A stretch of 64,000 nucleotides of DNA. It comes from Thiobacillus sp. Lineage in GTDB: Bacteria; Pseudomonadota; Gammaproteobacteria; Burkholderiales; Thiobacillaceae. A model generated the notes under the pieces. The model did no database searches, was not told the DNA's origin, and was given only the letters and a program-made list of their open reading frames with translations. The translations under genes were made by a program, and so were the position numbers. Every line of letters begins with the position of its first letter. The stretch's first letter is position 1. Of the stretch, positions 19,119-30,047 are shown in pieces. The stretch lies in contig JANJXT010000027.1 in assembly GCA_024708885.1 (NCBI GenBank), positions 1 through 64,000 on the forward strand. Reading direction: 5' to 3'.

Positions 19119-22100
19119 TCAGGCCAGGCTCTCCAGCGGCTGCGGCGCCCCGATGAAATACCCCTGCACGCAATCGACGCCCATCTCGGTCAATTTCGCC
19201 AGCGTTTCCGCGTCCTCGACGAAGGCCGCCACGGTCCTGACGCCGAGGAAGTTACCGGTTTCCAGGATGGACTGCACCAGCGCCTCGTCGATCATGCTGG
19301 TGCCGAGTTCACGCACCAGGGCGTGATCGATCTTGAGGAAATCGAGCTTCATGCCCTTCAGGCGCGTGTAGGAGCTTGCGCCGGTCCCGAATTCGTCCAG
19401 GGTGAAACGACAGCCGTGGCGCTGCAACTGGCGCATGAACAGATGCGTCTGCGCGTGGCCCTCGGCGGCGTCGGTTTCGCTGATTTCGAACACGAGCTTG
19501 TCGCCGGGAATGTCGCCGCGTGCCAGTTCGGCAAGCAGGAACCTCAGGAGCACGGGGTTGGTGAGGGACTGGCCGGACAGGTTGATTGACAGGCCGCCCA
19601 GCTCGGCGGTGCGTTCGGGATGGTCGCGCATCCATTGCAGCACGTTCTTTATCACCCAGCGATCGATTTCGGTGATGCGCTGGAGGCGTTCGGCCACCGC
19701 GATGAGATCGCGCGTGGCGAGGCGCTGCGCGCCGCGGGTGTCCGGGTGGAGCCGCACCTCGTAATACACCGGCGTTTGCGCGGCGTCTCCGATGCCGACG
19801 ACCGGCTGGCAGTTGAGGCCCAGTTCGTTGTTGGCGAGGATGGCGGTCAGCCGATGCGCCTGTTCGGCGAGCGCCTGCACGCTGCCGTCCGCGGCCTCGC
19901 GGTCGAATGCGACGACCGCGTTGCCGGATTCGCGCGCGCGCGTGCACGCCGCATTGGCGTTGTCGTAGTACCCATCCGGGTCGAGTGCGTCAGGTACGCC
20001 CATGAGGCCGGCCGCGGCCTGAACCGGGTAGCGCGCACCGTCGATTTCGTGGGGGCGCGACGCGATGGCCTGGAGCAGGGCGTGCGCCTGCGCTTCGGCC
20101 GCGCCGGTGTCGGCGGCCTCGATCCAGAAGGCGAGACCGGATTCGCCGGCGCGCGCGAGCGGTGTTCCGGCAGGCAGGGTGGCGGGCAGCCACTGCGTCA
20201 GATCGTGCAGGATGGCGGAACGGATGTCGGCGCCGGCGGGTTCGCCGGCAGCGGTCGTGATGTCCAGCTGGATGATGCCAAGCGCGAAACCGGCGTCCGT
20301 GTGCCTGCTGCGCAGCCAATGACGGCGGATGGCGCGGAAAAAACTCTTGCGGTTGAGCAGACCGGTCGTGGTGTCGTGGGTGGAGCGCCACAGGAGCTCG
20401 CGCTGCATCTTCTGGATCATGGCGCTGTAGGAGCGGTCCATCAGCGGCAGTTCGAGGTCTTCGGTCCATTGCGCGTCGCCGGTTTCCAGCGCCTGCAGCA
20501 GATCCTGCCGCTTGAGATCCAGCTTCTTGATGCCGCGGTAGTTGGCGAACACGTAGACCGGTGGCTGGTCGCCGATCCAGATGAGGTTGAGCGGGGTGTC
20601 CGGTGACTTGAATTGCAGCCAGTCGCCGACGCGCAGACGTTCGGCGAGTTCGTCCTGCGCCGCCGTCAGCGCCTCGTCGGCAGCGTCGTTCAGGCGTGCG
20701 GCAACCGGGGTGCGCGGCTGGCGCGAGCGGTCGCCGTCGAACAGCGCGGTGGCGAGCTGGTCGATGATGCGATCCTGCACCAGCTTGTCGGCGCAGACGC
20801 GGGTCAGTGCTTCGTCGATGCGCTGCAGCAGCATCTGCGCTTGCGCCGGAGTCGCGGCGGGCTGGTCGGGATCGAGGCGGGCGCACAGCTGTTCGAGCAC
20901 CTCCCAGGCGTCGCGCGCCGCCTCGCTGTCGCTGCCGTGACGCAGTTCCGCCATCAATAGCACGTTGCGCCAGCCGCCGTTGAGGAGCTCGATCACGGCA
21001 TTCGGCGTGGGGCGTTCACCCAGGCGGGTCAGCAACTCATGCAGGATGCGGTGCTTGACCACGTCCGCACGCTGACGGCCTTCGCACACTTCCTGCAGAC
21101 GGAAGATGCGCCCCGCGCGCTCGTTCATCAGCGGCTTGATCACGCGTTCGAGCTGGATGCGCGCTTCCTCGAACACCGCAGGATTCTTCTCGGCTTCGGC
21201 GTTGATGCGGTCGGTCCAGCGCTGCATCAGCGCGAGCAGGCGCTGGTCGGCGATGCGGCCGTCGTCGCCGGCGACCATGCTGAGGCGGTCGAGCGTGTTG
21301 AGCACCTTGTGCGCCGGATGCGAGGCCGAGGCGAGGAAGTTTGGGTCCGACAACGCCAATCGGGCGAGGCTGCTTTCCAGTTGCTGGAACAGCGGGCGCA
21401 CGCCTTCGCTGACGGATTTTTCAGCATGCACGGTGTCGAAGAGTGCGCCGAACATGTCGACCGAGCGCTGCATCTCCTGTGTAAGCGTGGCCGGCAACGC
21501 ACCCGAGCGGGCGAGACGTTCCAGCACGGGCGAGGCGCCCGCCGATCCCATGCGCGATGCCCCGGCCGCTGCGGCCGGTGGCATCGCGCCGACAGGAGAG
21601 GTGCCGGCGGCTTGCGCCTGCGGTGCCTGCATCGGCCCGGGCACCGACTGTCCGCCGCCCATCGGTGCACCCGCAACGGTGGCCGGCTGGTTGCGGAAAA
21701 AATCGAATAGCGAACTTGCCAGACGCCCGAGCGTGCTTCGTGGCCGCTCGGGTGGAGGCGTGGTGGCGGGCGTGGCGCTCGGCTCGAATGCCGGCGCGTC
21801 CCCGGCGGCATGCGCGGCGGATGCGTCGGGTGTCGCCGCGCTCGCATTCTGCCGCTGTCGCGTCTCGGCTTCGGACACCGGCAGCATCGCCAGCAATTCG
21901 GCATACAGCGGTGCGAGCTGCTCGGCCAGCGCCTCGCGCAAGGTGGCGTAGGCGACCTGGCGTGCCCGCGCGAGCAGCGGCAGATTTGCCAGCGCCTCGC
22001 GGTAGGCATGCACGATGACGGCCGGGCCGAAGGGATTGTTGCTGTGATCACAGGCCATGCCGAACAACTGCCCGACGCGCGGTTCGAGGTCGAAGAGCTG

Positions 22101-22868
22101 GTCCTGGAACTGCTCTTCCAGGTGGGATGCCTCCGACCCCGTGGCGAGCCAATCCTCGAAATCACCTTCATCGACCAGGGACAGTCCGCCTTGGGCATGG
22201 TCTGCGGTCGCCTGTGTGCGCACGGGGCGGTGATGCTGCAGCGCACCCATCACCCGCTCGATGAAACGGGCCTGGACGTCCGGCGCATGGCGCGCAAGCT
22301 CGGGCACTGCGCCGAGCAGGCCGCTATGGTCGGAAATGCCGGTCGCGTGCAGCGCCGCGTTCTGCAATCTGTCCCCCAAAACGCGTTGTGCCTGTTCGTG
22401 TGCATGGAGCAGGGTTTCGCGCAGCAGGGTCGCGCTGGCTTCGCGCAGGTGGGGGAACGCGTCGCTTGTCGGCAATGCGGCGAGTTTCTGCCGGTGGCTC
22501 GCCATGCGCAGTTTCTGCAGGGCGCGCAGCGCCTCGGTCGGCTGGTGGGTGAAGGCGACGCCGGTGCCGAGCGGGCCGAGGCGTTTGAGCATCGCCGGAA
22601 CACGAAAGGTCTGCGTCGCCGAAAGGGGCACGGGGGTGAACACGATGTCCACATCCGCACTGGCGCGCTGCGTGAGCGCAGCAATGGCGGTCTGTGCATT
22701 GACGAACCGCAGAAACAACCCACCGAGGCAGAAGTCGCGGATTTCGCAGGCGATGTCCGGCTGCCCTGGCTGCGTGATGAGTGCGGCCTGCGACACCTGA
22801 AAGCGCATGTCGCGCCGCTGCTCATGGCCTGGATGGCGATTCGCCGTCACATTTGCTGTCGGTTCCAT
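19119..22868 (-). CDS. DUF1631 protein with degenerate GGDEF and EAL domains
   Basis: A 1249-residue cytoplasmic protein. The N-terminus (to about 110) resembles a PilZ-type region (EQRRDMRFQVSQAALI, EIRDFCLGGLFLRF); a long helical DUF1631 region runs to about residue 750; then come GGDEF-like and EAL-like domains. The GGDEF site reads RAGESGLAFW, lacking the catalytic motif. In the EAL domain the signature is EVR, DDFG is DEFGTG and AEGVE is AAFVE, while INLSGQS and FEISETD remain. It is therefore likely a c-di-GMP sensor or scaffold rather than a cyclase or phosphodiesterase. It diverges from the aroG leader. Confidence 0.85.
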   Translation of the reverse strand: MEPTANVTANRHPGHEQRRDMRFQVSQAALITQPGQPDIACEIRDFCLGGLFLRFVNAQTAIAALTQRASADVDIVFTPVPLSATQTFRVPAMLKRLGPLGTGVAFTHQPTEALRALQKLRMASHRQKLAALPTSDAFPHLREASATLLRETLLHAHEQAQRVLGDRLQNAALHATGISDHSGLLGAVPELARHAPDVQARFIERVMGALQHHRPVRTQATADHAQGGLSLVDEGDFEDWLATGSEASHLEEQFQDQLFDLEPRVGQLFGMACDHSNNPFGPAVIVHAYREALANLPLLARARQVAYATLREALAEQLAPLYAELLAMLPVSEAETRQRQNASAATPDASAAHAAGDAPAFEPSATPATTPPPERPRSTLGRLASSLFDFFRNQPATVAGAPMGGGQSVPGPMQAPQAQAAGTSPVGAMPPAAAAGASRMGSAGASPVLERLARSGALPATLTQEMQRSVDMFGALFDTVHAEKSVSEGVRPLFQQLESSLARLALSDPNFLASASHPAHKVLNTLDRLSMVAGDDGRIADQRLLALMQRWTDRINAEAEKNPAVFEEARIQLERVIKPLMNERAGRIFRLQEVCEGRQRADVVKHRILHELLTRLGERPTPNAVIELLNGGWRNVLLMAELRHGSDSEAARDAWEVLEQLCARLDPDQPAATPAQAQMLLQRIDEALTRVCADKLVQDRIIDQLATALFDGDRSRQPRTPVAARLNDAADEALTAAQDELAERLRVGDWLQFKSPDTPLNLIWIGDQPPVYVFANYRGIKKLDLKRQDLLQALETGDAQWTEDLELPLMDRSYSAMIQKMQRELLWRSTHDTTTGLLNRKSFFRAIRRHWLRSRHTDAGFALGIIQLDITTAAGEPAGADIRSAILHDLTQWLPATLPAGTPLARAGESGLAFWIEAADTGAAEAQAHALLQAIASRPHEIDGARYPVQAAAGLMGVPDALDPDGYYDNANAACTRARESGNAVVAFDREAADGSVQALAEQAHRLTAILANNELGLNCQPVVGIGDAAQTPVYYEVRLHPDTRGAQRLATRDLIAVAERLQRITEIDRWVIKNVLQWMRDHPERTAELGGLSINLSGQSLTNPVLLRFLLAELARGDIPGDKLVFEISETDAAEGHAQTHLFMRQLQRHGCRFTLDEFGTGASSYTRLKGMKLDFLKIDHALVRELGTSMIDEALVQSILETGNFLGVRTVAAFVEDAETLAKLTEMGVDCVQGYFIGAPQPLESLA

Positions 22869-22938
22869 ATTTTCCCCCGCGTTCCTGCCTGTATCCGGAC
22901 CGATGCCATGACGGCGCGCGACACCCGCCGCGGCATGC

Positions 22939-22968
22939 TTGGCAGCATCCCCCCCATTTTGTTAGACT
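22939..22968 (+). promoter_or_regulatory. Candidate promoter for the aroG leader
   Basis: TTGGCA (22939-22944) and TAGACT (22963-22968) are separated by 18 bases, matching the vegetative -35/-10 boxes at 5 and 4 of 6 positions. Transcription would start close to the leader-peptide ATG at 22976, leaving almost no untranslated leader. Confidence 0.45.
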
Positions 22969-22975
22969 GCCATGC

Positions 22976-23044
22976 ATGATCCGTGCCGCAAAGCGTTTTT
23001 TCAGCTTTTTTTATCCCACGCCCCAGGCGGTCGGGAGGCGCTGA
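22976..23044 (+). CDS. Phe/Tyr-rich leader peptide of the aroG attenuator
   Basis: A 22-codon reading frame that begins MIRAAKRFFSFFYPTP and ends at a TGA at 23042. Five of six consecutive codons (22997-23014) encode Phe or Tyr, the pattern of the pheA and pheST leader peptides of E. coli. A terminator hairpin follows 17 bases after the stop and aroG follows that. Ribosome stalling on Phe/Tyr codons would be expected to favour read-through. No Shine-Dalgarno site is visible; the putative promoter would give a nearly leaderless message. Confidence 0.75.
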   Translation: MIRAAKRFFSFFYPTPQAVGRR

Positions 23045-23060
23045 CGTACGCAGCCAGCCT
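23026..23060 (+). promoter_or_regulatory. Candidate antiterminator and pause structure
   Basis: GGCGGT (23026-23031), inside the last leader codons, can pair with ACCGCC (23067-23072), the left arm of the terminator, and so prevent it. AGGCGCTG (23036-23043) can alternatively pair with CAGCCAGCCT (23051-23060) with a two-base bulge. A ribosome at the leader stop would cover GGCGGT and let the terminator form. Confidence 0.5.
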
Positions 23061-23095
23061 AACGAAACCGCCAGCCCGCTGGCGGTTTTTTCGTT
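23061..23095 (+). terminator. Intrinsic terminator of the aroG attenuator
   Basis: AAACCGCCAG and CTGGCGGTTT pair around a four-base loop, and the right arm runs into six T residues (23086-23091). Two flanking bases of AACG and CGTT extend the symmetry. Placed 43 bases before the aroG ATG and after a Phe/Tyr leader, it is best read as a conditional terminator. Confidence 0.8.
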
Positions 23096-23137
23096 GTGTG
23101 CGCCGCCGCGGGTCGATCTGACAAACGGAGCCTGACC

Positions 23138-24214
23138 ATGCATGCCACCCGAACCGACGATACGCGCATCGAGCAAAGCGGTGAACTGCTCGCGCCGATG
23201 CAGATCATGCGCGAATTGCGCGCCAACGAACCGGTCCTCGCCCACGTCGCGCGCGCGCGCCGCGCCATCCACGACGTGCTGCACGGTGCCGACGACCGCA
23301 TGTTCGTCATCGTCGGTCCCTGCTCGATCCACGATCCCGCCGCTGCGCTGGACTATGCGCGACGGCTGAAGCCGCTGGCCGACGAACTGGCGCACGATCT
23401 CATCGTCGTCATGCGCGTGTATTTCGAAAAGCCGCGCACCACGGTGGGCTGGAAGGGACTGATCAACGACCCGCATCTCGACGAGAGTTTCGACATCAAC
23501 GAAGGACTGCGCCTGGCGCGCAAGCTGCTGCTCGGTATCAACGAGGTCGGCCTGCCGTGTGCCACGGAATTTCTCGACCTCATCTCGCCGCAGTACATCG
23601 CCGACCTGGTGAGCTGGGGCGCGATCGGCGCGCGCACCACCGAGTCGCAGTCGCACCGCCAGCTCGCCTCCGGGCTGTCGTGCCCGGTCGGCTTCAAGAA
23701 CGGCACCGACGGAAGCCTGCGCATCGCGGTCGATGCGATCAAGGCGGCGGCCGCGCGCCACCATTTCATTTCCGTCACCAAGTCGGGCCACGTCGGCGTG
23801 TTCAGCACGGCCGGCAACGAGGACGCCCACGTCATCCTGCGCGGCGGCAAGACGCCCAATTTTGATGCGGCCAGCGTCAACCACGCATGCGCCGAGCTCG
23901 CCGCGGCGGGGCTGCGCCAGCAGCTGATGATCGATTTCTCGCACGCCAATTCGAGCAAGCAGTATCAGCGCCAGCTGGAGGTGGGGGCGGACGTCGCCGC
24001 ACAGGTCGCGGCGGGCGACACCCGCATCATCGGCGCGATGATCGAGAGCCACCTCAACCCCGGCCGGCAGGACCTGATCCCCGGTCAGAGGCTGGAATAC
24101 GCCAAGTCGATCACCGATGCGTGCATTGGCTGGGACGACACCGAACCGCTGCTGCGCCTGCTGGCCGATGCCGTGAAAAAACGCCGCCTGACCGCGCCGG
24201 CGGACGAGGAGTGA
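23138..24214 (+). CDS. aroG: DAHP synthase, class I (AroG type)
   Basis: A 358-residue enzyme joining phosphoenolpyruvate and erythrose 4-phosphate, the first step of aromatic amino acid synthesis. Motifs include VGPCSIHDP, MRVYFEKPRTTVGWKGL, GARTTESQSHR, GFKNGTDGS and the metal site DFSHANSSKQ. Length fits E. coli AroG (350). The ATG at 23138 follows GGAGCC. The upstream leader peptide suggests control by Phe and perhaps Tyr charging, in addition to any feedback inhibition. Confidence 0.96.
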   Translation: MHATRTDDTRIEQSGELLAPMQIMRELRANEPVLAHVARARRAIHDVLHGADDRMFVIVGPCSIHDPAAALDYARRLKPLADELAHDLIVVMRVYFEKPRTTVGWKGLINDPHLDESFDINEGLRLARKLLLGINEVGLPCATEFLDLISPQYIADLVSWGAIGARTTESQSHRQLASGLSCPVGFKNGTDGSLRIAVDAIKAAAARHHFISVTKSGHVGVFSTAGNEDAHVILRGGKTPNFDAASVNHACAELAAAGLRQQLMIDFSHANSSKQYQRQLEVGADVAAQVAAGDTRIIGAMIESHLNPGRQDLIPGQRLEYAKSITDACIGWDDTEPLLRLLADAVKKRRLTAPADEE

Positions 24215-24222
24215 CGGGTAAC

Positions 24223-24386
24223 CTGCATTCCCCACCACAGAGACACGGAGGCACAGAGAAACCTGAAAAACAGGGCGTCTCCCCGCTTGTCTCCGCTCAT
24301 CCATCGGGTGAACCGCGGAGGGAATGCAAGCATATGTTTTTGCCCGATGTTCTCTGTGTCCCTGTGGTTCAACTGTTTTTTCCAGG
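24223..24386 (+). repeat. Dispersed palindromic element R2 (long form)
   Basis: Octamer arms at 24234-24262 and 24349-24371 enclose about 85 bases that match R3, and R4 and R9 in inverse orientation. These include a small hairpin (CTCATCC-ATC-GGGTGAA) and GGAATGCAAG. It starts 9 bases after the aroG stop and ends 14 bases before the 4.5S RNA, so it must contribute the -35 region of ffs. Confidence 0.9.
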
Positions 24387-24387
24387 G

Positions 24388-24393
24388 TAAAAT
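24388..24393 (+). promoter_or_regulatory. Probable -10 box of ffs
   Basis: TAAAAT (5 of 6 matches to TATAAT) lies 7 bases before the folded 5' end of the 4.5S RNA. No good -35 box stands at 16-18 bases upstream, where repeat R2 occupies the DNA. Confidence 0.5.
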
Positions 24394-24399
24394 ACAGAT

Positions 24400-24494
24400 G
24401 GCGGGCCTCCCCGCATGGCCAAGTCGTCAACCGGGTCAGGTCCGGAAGGAAGCAGCCCCAGCGACCCATGCCAGTGCCGGGGTTCTGGCTCGCC
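24400..24494 (+). ncRNA. ffs: Signal recognition particle 4.5S RNA
   Basis: The universally conserved SRP domain IV loop is present at 24434-24457, containing GGTCAGGTCCGGAAGGAAGC. The ends close as a helix: GGCGGGCC (24400-24407) pairs with GGCTCGCC (24487-24494). The length, about 95-105 bases, is right for bacterial 4.5S RNA, which binds Ffh and targets membrane proteins to the translocon. Position just upstream of the dnaX-ybaB-recR string is common in Betaproteobacteria. Confidence 0.95.
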
Positions 24495-24513
24495 ACCCCA
24501 TCGTCTTGTGAAC

Positions 24514-25074
24514 ATGGTCTTTATGGGCAGGGGCAAAATCAACCGCTGTTCTGTTTTCGCGCTGATCGTTTCCAGCTTGATGCTGGCACCCGCCAGCCGG
24601 GCAGCCGGGGGCATGGCCATCGAGTACGGCCATGGTGAAGACTCGACCCGCATGGGACGCGTCGTCCTGATCCATCCCTGGAACAGACAGTGGTTCACCG
24701 GCGGAAACTGGTACCTGACCGGCTACTGGGAAGCCTCCGTGGGACGTTGGCACAGCAGCGCGAGCGGCGGCAAGACGCTCTGGGACCTGGGGCTGACCCC
24801 GGTATTCCGCCTGCAGACCCGGGCCGACAGCGGCTGGCGGCCGTATGTGGAAGGCGCCATCGGCGTGCACGTTCTCAGCCATACGCATGTCAATGCCGAA
24901 CGCGACCTCGGCAGCGCCTTCCAGTTCGGCGATCACCTCGGTGTGGGGCTGGTGTTCGGCGACAGGGGGCAGTTCGATCTGGGTTACCGCTTCCAGCACC
25001 TGTCCAATGCCGGTATCCAGAAGCGCAACGACGGCATCGATTTTCAGCAGCTTCGTTTTACCTACCGGTTTTAG
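24514..25074 (+). CDS. PagL-like lipid A 3-O-deacylase
   Basis: A 186-residue outer-membrane beta-barrel protein with a signal peptide (to about residue 30, ASRA). The PagL active-site block is in the last strand region: FQHLSNAGIQKRNDGID. The His and Ser of the His-Ser-Glu triad are present, but the third position, Glu140 in Pseudomonas PagL, is Asp here. The family removes the 3-O acyl chain of lipid A. The ATG at 24514 or 24523 could be used. Longer in-frame starts lie inside the 4.5S RNA and are rejected. It ends in a C-terminal Phe, as expected for barrel proteins. Confidence 0.8.
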   Translation: MVFMGRGKINRCSVFALIVSSLMLAPASRAAGGMAIEYGHGEDSTRMGRVVLIHPWNRQWFTGGNWYLTGYWEASVGRWHSSASGGKTLWDLGLTPVFRLQTRADSGWRPYVEGAIGVHVLSHTHVNAERDLGSAFQFGDHLGVGLVFGDRGQFDLGYRFQHLSNAGIQKRNDGIDFQQLRFTYRF

Positions 25075-25128
25075 GCGCCGAAGGGCGTGCCCGGACGGGC
25101 ACGGGTGCCGCTCTGATAAAATCGTCCG

Positions 25129-26799
25129 ATGACTGACCTGTTCGGTACTTCCTCCCAACCGGCCGTGGCCCTGGCCCGCAAGTGGCGGCCGCGCGGATTC
25201 GCCGATCTCAAGGGGCAGGAGCACGTGGTGCGCGCGCTGTCGAACGCGCTCACCCAGGGCCGCCTTCACCACGCCTATCTCTTGACCGGCACGCGCGGGG
25301 TGGGCAAGACCACGCTGGCGCGCATCCTTGCCAAGTGCCTCAACTGCGAGACCGGCGTCACTGCGACACCGTGCGGCACCTGCTCGGCGTGCACGCAGAT
25401 CGACGCCGGGCGTTTCGTCGATCTGCTCGAACTCGACGCGGCGTCGAACACCGGCGTCGACAACATGCGCGAGGTGCTCGACAACGCGCAGTACGCACCG
25501 ACGGTCGGGCGCCACAAGGTCTACATCATCGACGAAGTGCACATGCTGTCGAAGCCGGCGTTCAATTCCATGCTGAAGACGCTGGAAGAGCCGCCGGCAC
25601 ACGTGAAGTTCATCCTCGCCACCACCGATCCGCAGAAGATTCCGGTGACGGTCTTGAGCCGCTGCCTGCAGTTCAACCTCAAGCCGATGACGCCGCCCCT
25701 GGTGGCGCAGCATCTCGGCGAAGTGCTGGAGCAGGAGAACGTCGCTGCCGAACCGGCTGCGCTGAACCTGCTGGCGCGTGCCGCCGCCGGCAGCATGCGC
25801 GACGCGCTGTCGCTCACCGATCAGGCGATCGCCTACGGCGGCGGCCGCGTCGAGGCGGAGGCGGTCGAGGCCATGCTCGGCACCGTGCGGCGCGATTATC
25901 TGTTCGACCTGCTCGACGCCCTGGCGGCCCGCGACGCCGATGCGCTGATGATGCAGGCGCGCAGCCTCGCCGAGCGTGGTATCGCGTTCGACGCTGCGCT
26001 GCAGGACTTCGGCAGCCTGCTCGCACAGCTCGCCCTGGCCCTGCACGCACCCGCTGCCGTCGAGGCCGGCAGCGAGACGGAGCGCGTCCAGGCCGCCGCC
26101 ACGCAATTCGATGCAGAAACGGTGCAGCTCTATTACCAGATTGCGCTCAATGGCCGCCGCGATCTGCCGTTCGCGCCGGACGAGTTGTCGGGCTTCAGCA
26201 TGACGCTGCTGCGCATGCTGGCATTCACCGCGGGCGCGGCCGGCGGTACGCCGCGCCCGCGTGCAGCGGAACGGCCGGCACCGGTGCCGCGCAGCGAGCC
26301 GGTGGCACCGGCAGCGCGTGCCACGGCGCCGGCCGTTCCGCCGCCCGCTGCCGTGCAGGTGGCGCCGCCGGCCGCACCCGTGATGACGGCACGCGAACCC
26401 GCGCCGGTGGCGGCGTGGGATTGGCCGGAAATCGTCACGCACCTGCGTCTGGGAGGCATGGCCAGGATGCTTGCCGACCATTGCGAACTCGCCGCGCAGA
26501 CGGGCGATGCCGTGACGCTGCGCGTGGGTGCGGCGCACAAGCATCTGCTGGACGGTGCCTATCGCGCCAAGCTGGTGGCCGCCCTGCATGAGCGCTTCGG
26601 CGCGACCCTCGATGTGCGTTTCGAGGTGGGCGCCGCCGCCGAACAGACCCCGCAGCAGGTGCGTACGCGTGTGCGCGAAGCGCGCCAGGCCGAGGCCGTG
26701 GCGGCGATCGAGGCGGATCCGTTCGTGCGCGAACTGGTCGAGCGCTTCGACGGTCGCGTCGACCCCAACACCATACAACCTCTAGGAGAACACCCATGA
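25129..26799 (+). CDS. dnaX: DNA polymerase III subunit tau (and gamma, if made)
   Basis: A 556-residue clamp-loader ATPase. Walker A is [10 protein letters not shown]; the zinc cysteines lie in [19 protein letters not shown]; Walker B with DEVHMLSK and the sensor [12 protein letters not shown] follow. A Pro/Ala-rich linker (about residues 365-430) leads to the tau C-terminal domain that binds polymerase and helicase. I see no A-rich slippery heptamer, so programmed production of gamma is not evident. The stop overlaps the ybaB ATG. Confidence 0.96.
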   Translation: MTDLFGTSSQPAVALARKWRPRGFADLKGQEHVVRALSNALTQGRLHHAYLLTGTRGVGKTTLARILAKCLNCETGVTATPCGTCSACTQIDAGRFVDLLELDAASNTGVDNMREVLDNAQYAPTVGRHKVYIIDEVHMLSKPAFNSMLKTLEEPPAHVKFILATTDPQKIPVTVLSRCLQFNLKPMTPPLVAQHLGEVLEQENVAAEPAALNLLARAAAGSMRDALSLTDQAIAYGGGRVEAEAVEAMLGTVRRDYLFDLLDALAARDADALMMQARSLAERGIAFDAALQDFGSLLAQLALALHAPAAVEAGSETERVQAAATQFDAETVQLYYQIALNGRRDLPFAPDELSGFSMTLLRMLAFTAGAAGGTPRPRAAERPAPVPRSEPVAPAARATAPAVPPPAAVQVAPPAAPVMTAREPAPVAAWDWPEIVTHLRLGGMARMLADHCELAAQTGDAVTLRVGAAHKHLLDGAYRAKLVAALHERFGATLDVRFEVGAAAEQTPQQVRTRVREARQAEAVAAIEADPFVRELVERFDGRVDPNTIQPLGEHP

Positions 26800-27122
26800 T
26801 GAAGGGCGGTATTGGCAACCTGATGAAGCAGGTGCAGCAGGTGCAGGACAACATGGCCAAGATGCAGCAGAAGCTCGCGGACATCGAAGTCGAGGGCGAG
26901 AGCGGGGCCGGCATGGTCAAGGTGACGATGACCTGCAAGTACGACGTGCGCCGTGTCAGCATCGATCCCGGCCTGATGGGTGACGACAAGGAAATGCTCG
27001 AGGACCTGGTCGCCGCGGCGATGAACGACGCGGTGCGCAAGGTCGAATCCACGGTGGCGGAAAAAATGGGCGGCGTGACGGCCGGCCTGCCGATTCCGCC
27101 CGGCATGAAACTGCCGTTCTGA
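26796..27122 (+). CDS. ybaB: YbaB/EbfC family nucleoid-associated protein
   Basis: A 108-residue DNA-binding protein that starts at an ATGATG overlapping the dnaX stop. The N-terminal helix is rich in Gln/Met/Lys ([19 protein letters not shown]), followed by the conserved [20 protein letters not shown] core and a Pro-rich end. Family members bind DNA as tweezer-like dimers and are nearly always encoded between dnaX and recR, as here. Confidence 0.95.
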   Translation: MMKGGIGNLMKQVQQVQDNMAKMQQKLADIEVEGESGAGMVKVTMTCKYDVRRVSIDPGLMGDDKEMLEDLVAAAMNDAVRKVESTVAEKMGGVTAGLPIPPGMKLPF

Positions 27123-27138
27123 CGCCCGGGGCCGTTCC

Positions 27139-29131
<1,993 letters not shown>

Positions 29132-29204
29132 ACCACGATCGCCCGCGTACGGGCCGAGCAGGCGTTCATGGACGATCCTGGCTGAAGGAAGACGGAGACT
29201 CGAC

Positions 29205-30047
29205 ATGAGTGAACACGCGCTTGACGTCGGCCAGGCCGACTTTGACCAGAACGTCATCGAAGCCTCGCGGCAACGCCCGGTGGTGGTGGATTTCTGGGCG
29301 CCGTGGTGCGGGCCGTGCAAGGTGCTGAAACCGCTCCTTGAAAAGCTCGCGGCCGAGTACGAGGGCAAGTTCCTGCTTGCCAAGATCAATTCCGACGACA
29401 ACCAGGCGCTTGCCGTGCGCTACGGCGTGCGCGGCATTCCCAGCGTCAAGGCCTTCATCGACGGCGACGTGGTCGACGAGTTTTCCGGCGCGCTGCCGGA
29501 AGGCGAGGTGCGCGCCTTTCTCGACCGGCTCATTCCCAGTCCCGCGCAAGCCTTGCACGGCGAGGCCGCAGCGGCGCGCAGTGCGGGTGATTTGCCGGGT
29601 GCGCTGCGCTTGCTTGCGGAGGCATCGAAGCTCGATCCCGCGCACGTCGGCGTGCGTCTCGACGCGGCCGGGATCATGCTCGATCTTGGCGAGACCGCCG
29701 AGGCCGAGCGCCTGATCGCCAGCGTTGCGGACGACGCCGATCCGCGCGTGGCGCAGTTGAAGGCACGCCTGCGCTTCCTCTCAGCCGCGGGCGAGGACGA
29801 AGCCGCCCTGCGCGCACGGGTGGCGGCCGACGGCAACGACCTCGACGCGCGCCTGAAGCTTGCCAGGCTGCTCGTTGCAGTCGGACAGCACGAAGCCGGC
29901 ATGGCCGAACTCCTGGAGATCGTGCGACGCGACCGCAGCTTCGACGACGACGTGGGCCGCAAGACGCTGCTGTCCGTATTCGAACTGCTCGGCGGCGGCG
30001 AATTGGTCAGCCGTTACCGGCGCATGCTGGCGAGCGCGCTGAACTGA
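29205..30047 (+). CDS. cnoX: CnoX/YbbN-type thioredoxin with TPR domain
   Basis: A 280-residue cytoplasmic protein. An N-terminal thioredoxin domain with active site WAPWCGPCK (residues 29-37) is followed by about 170 residues of TPR-like helices. The E. coli homologue CnoX is a holdase that hands oxidised proteins to GroEL and has a non-canonical active site; here both Cys are present, so it may also work as a reductase. AAGGAAG lies upstream of the ATG. Confidence 0.9.
   Translation: MSEHALDVGQADFDQNVIEASRQRPVVVDFWAPWCGPCKVLKPLLEKLAAEYEGKFLLAKINSDDNQALAVRYGVRGIPSVKAFIDGDVVDEFSGALPEGEVRAFLDRLIPSPAQALHGEAAAARSAGDLPGALRLLAEASKLDPAHVGVRLDAAGIMLDLGETAEAERLIASVADDADPRVAQLKARLRFLSAAGEDEAALRARVAADGNDLDARLKLARLLVAVGQHEAGMAELLEIVRRDRSFDDDVGRKTLLSVFELLGGGELVSRYRRMLASALN

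Noticed and set aside
24415-24513. Upstream start extending the PagL-like protein
   Set aside because: That stretch is the 4.5S RNA with its conserved loop and closing helix, and the added residues are not signal-peptide-like.
25129-26799. Programmed frameshift in dnaX to make gamma
   Set aside because: No A-rich slippery heptamer or following stop in the -1 frame was seen in the linker region.
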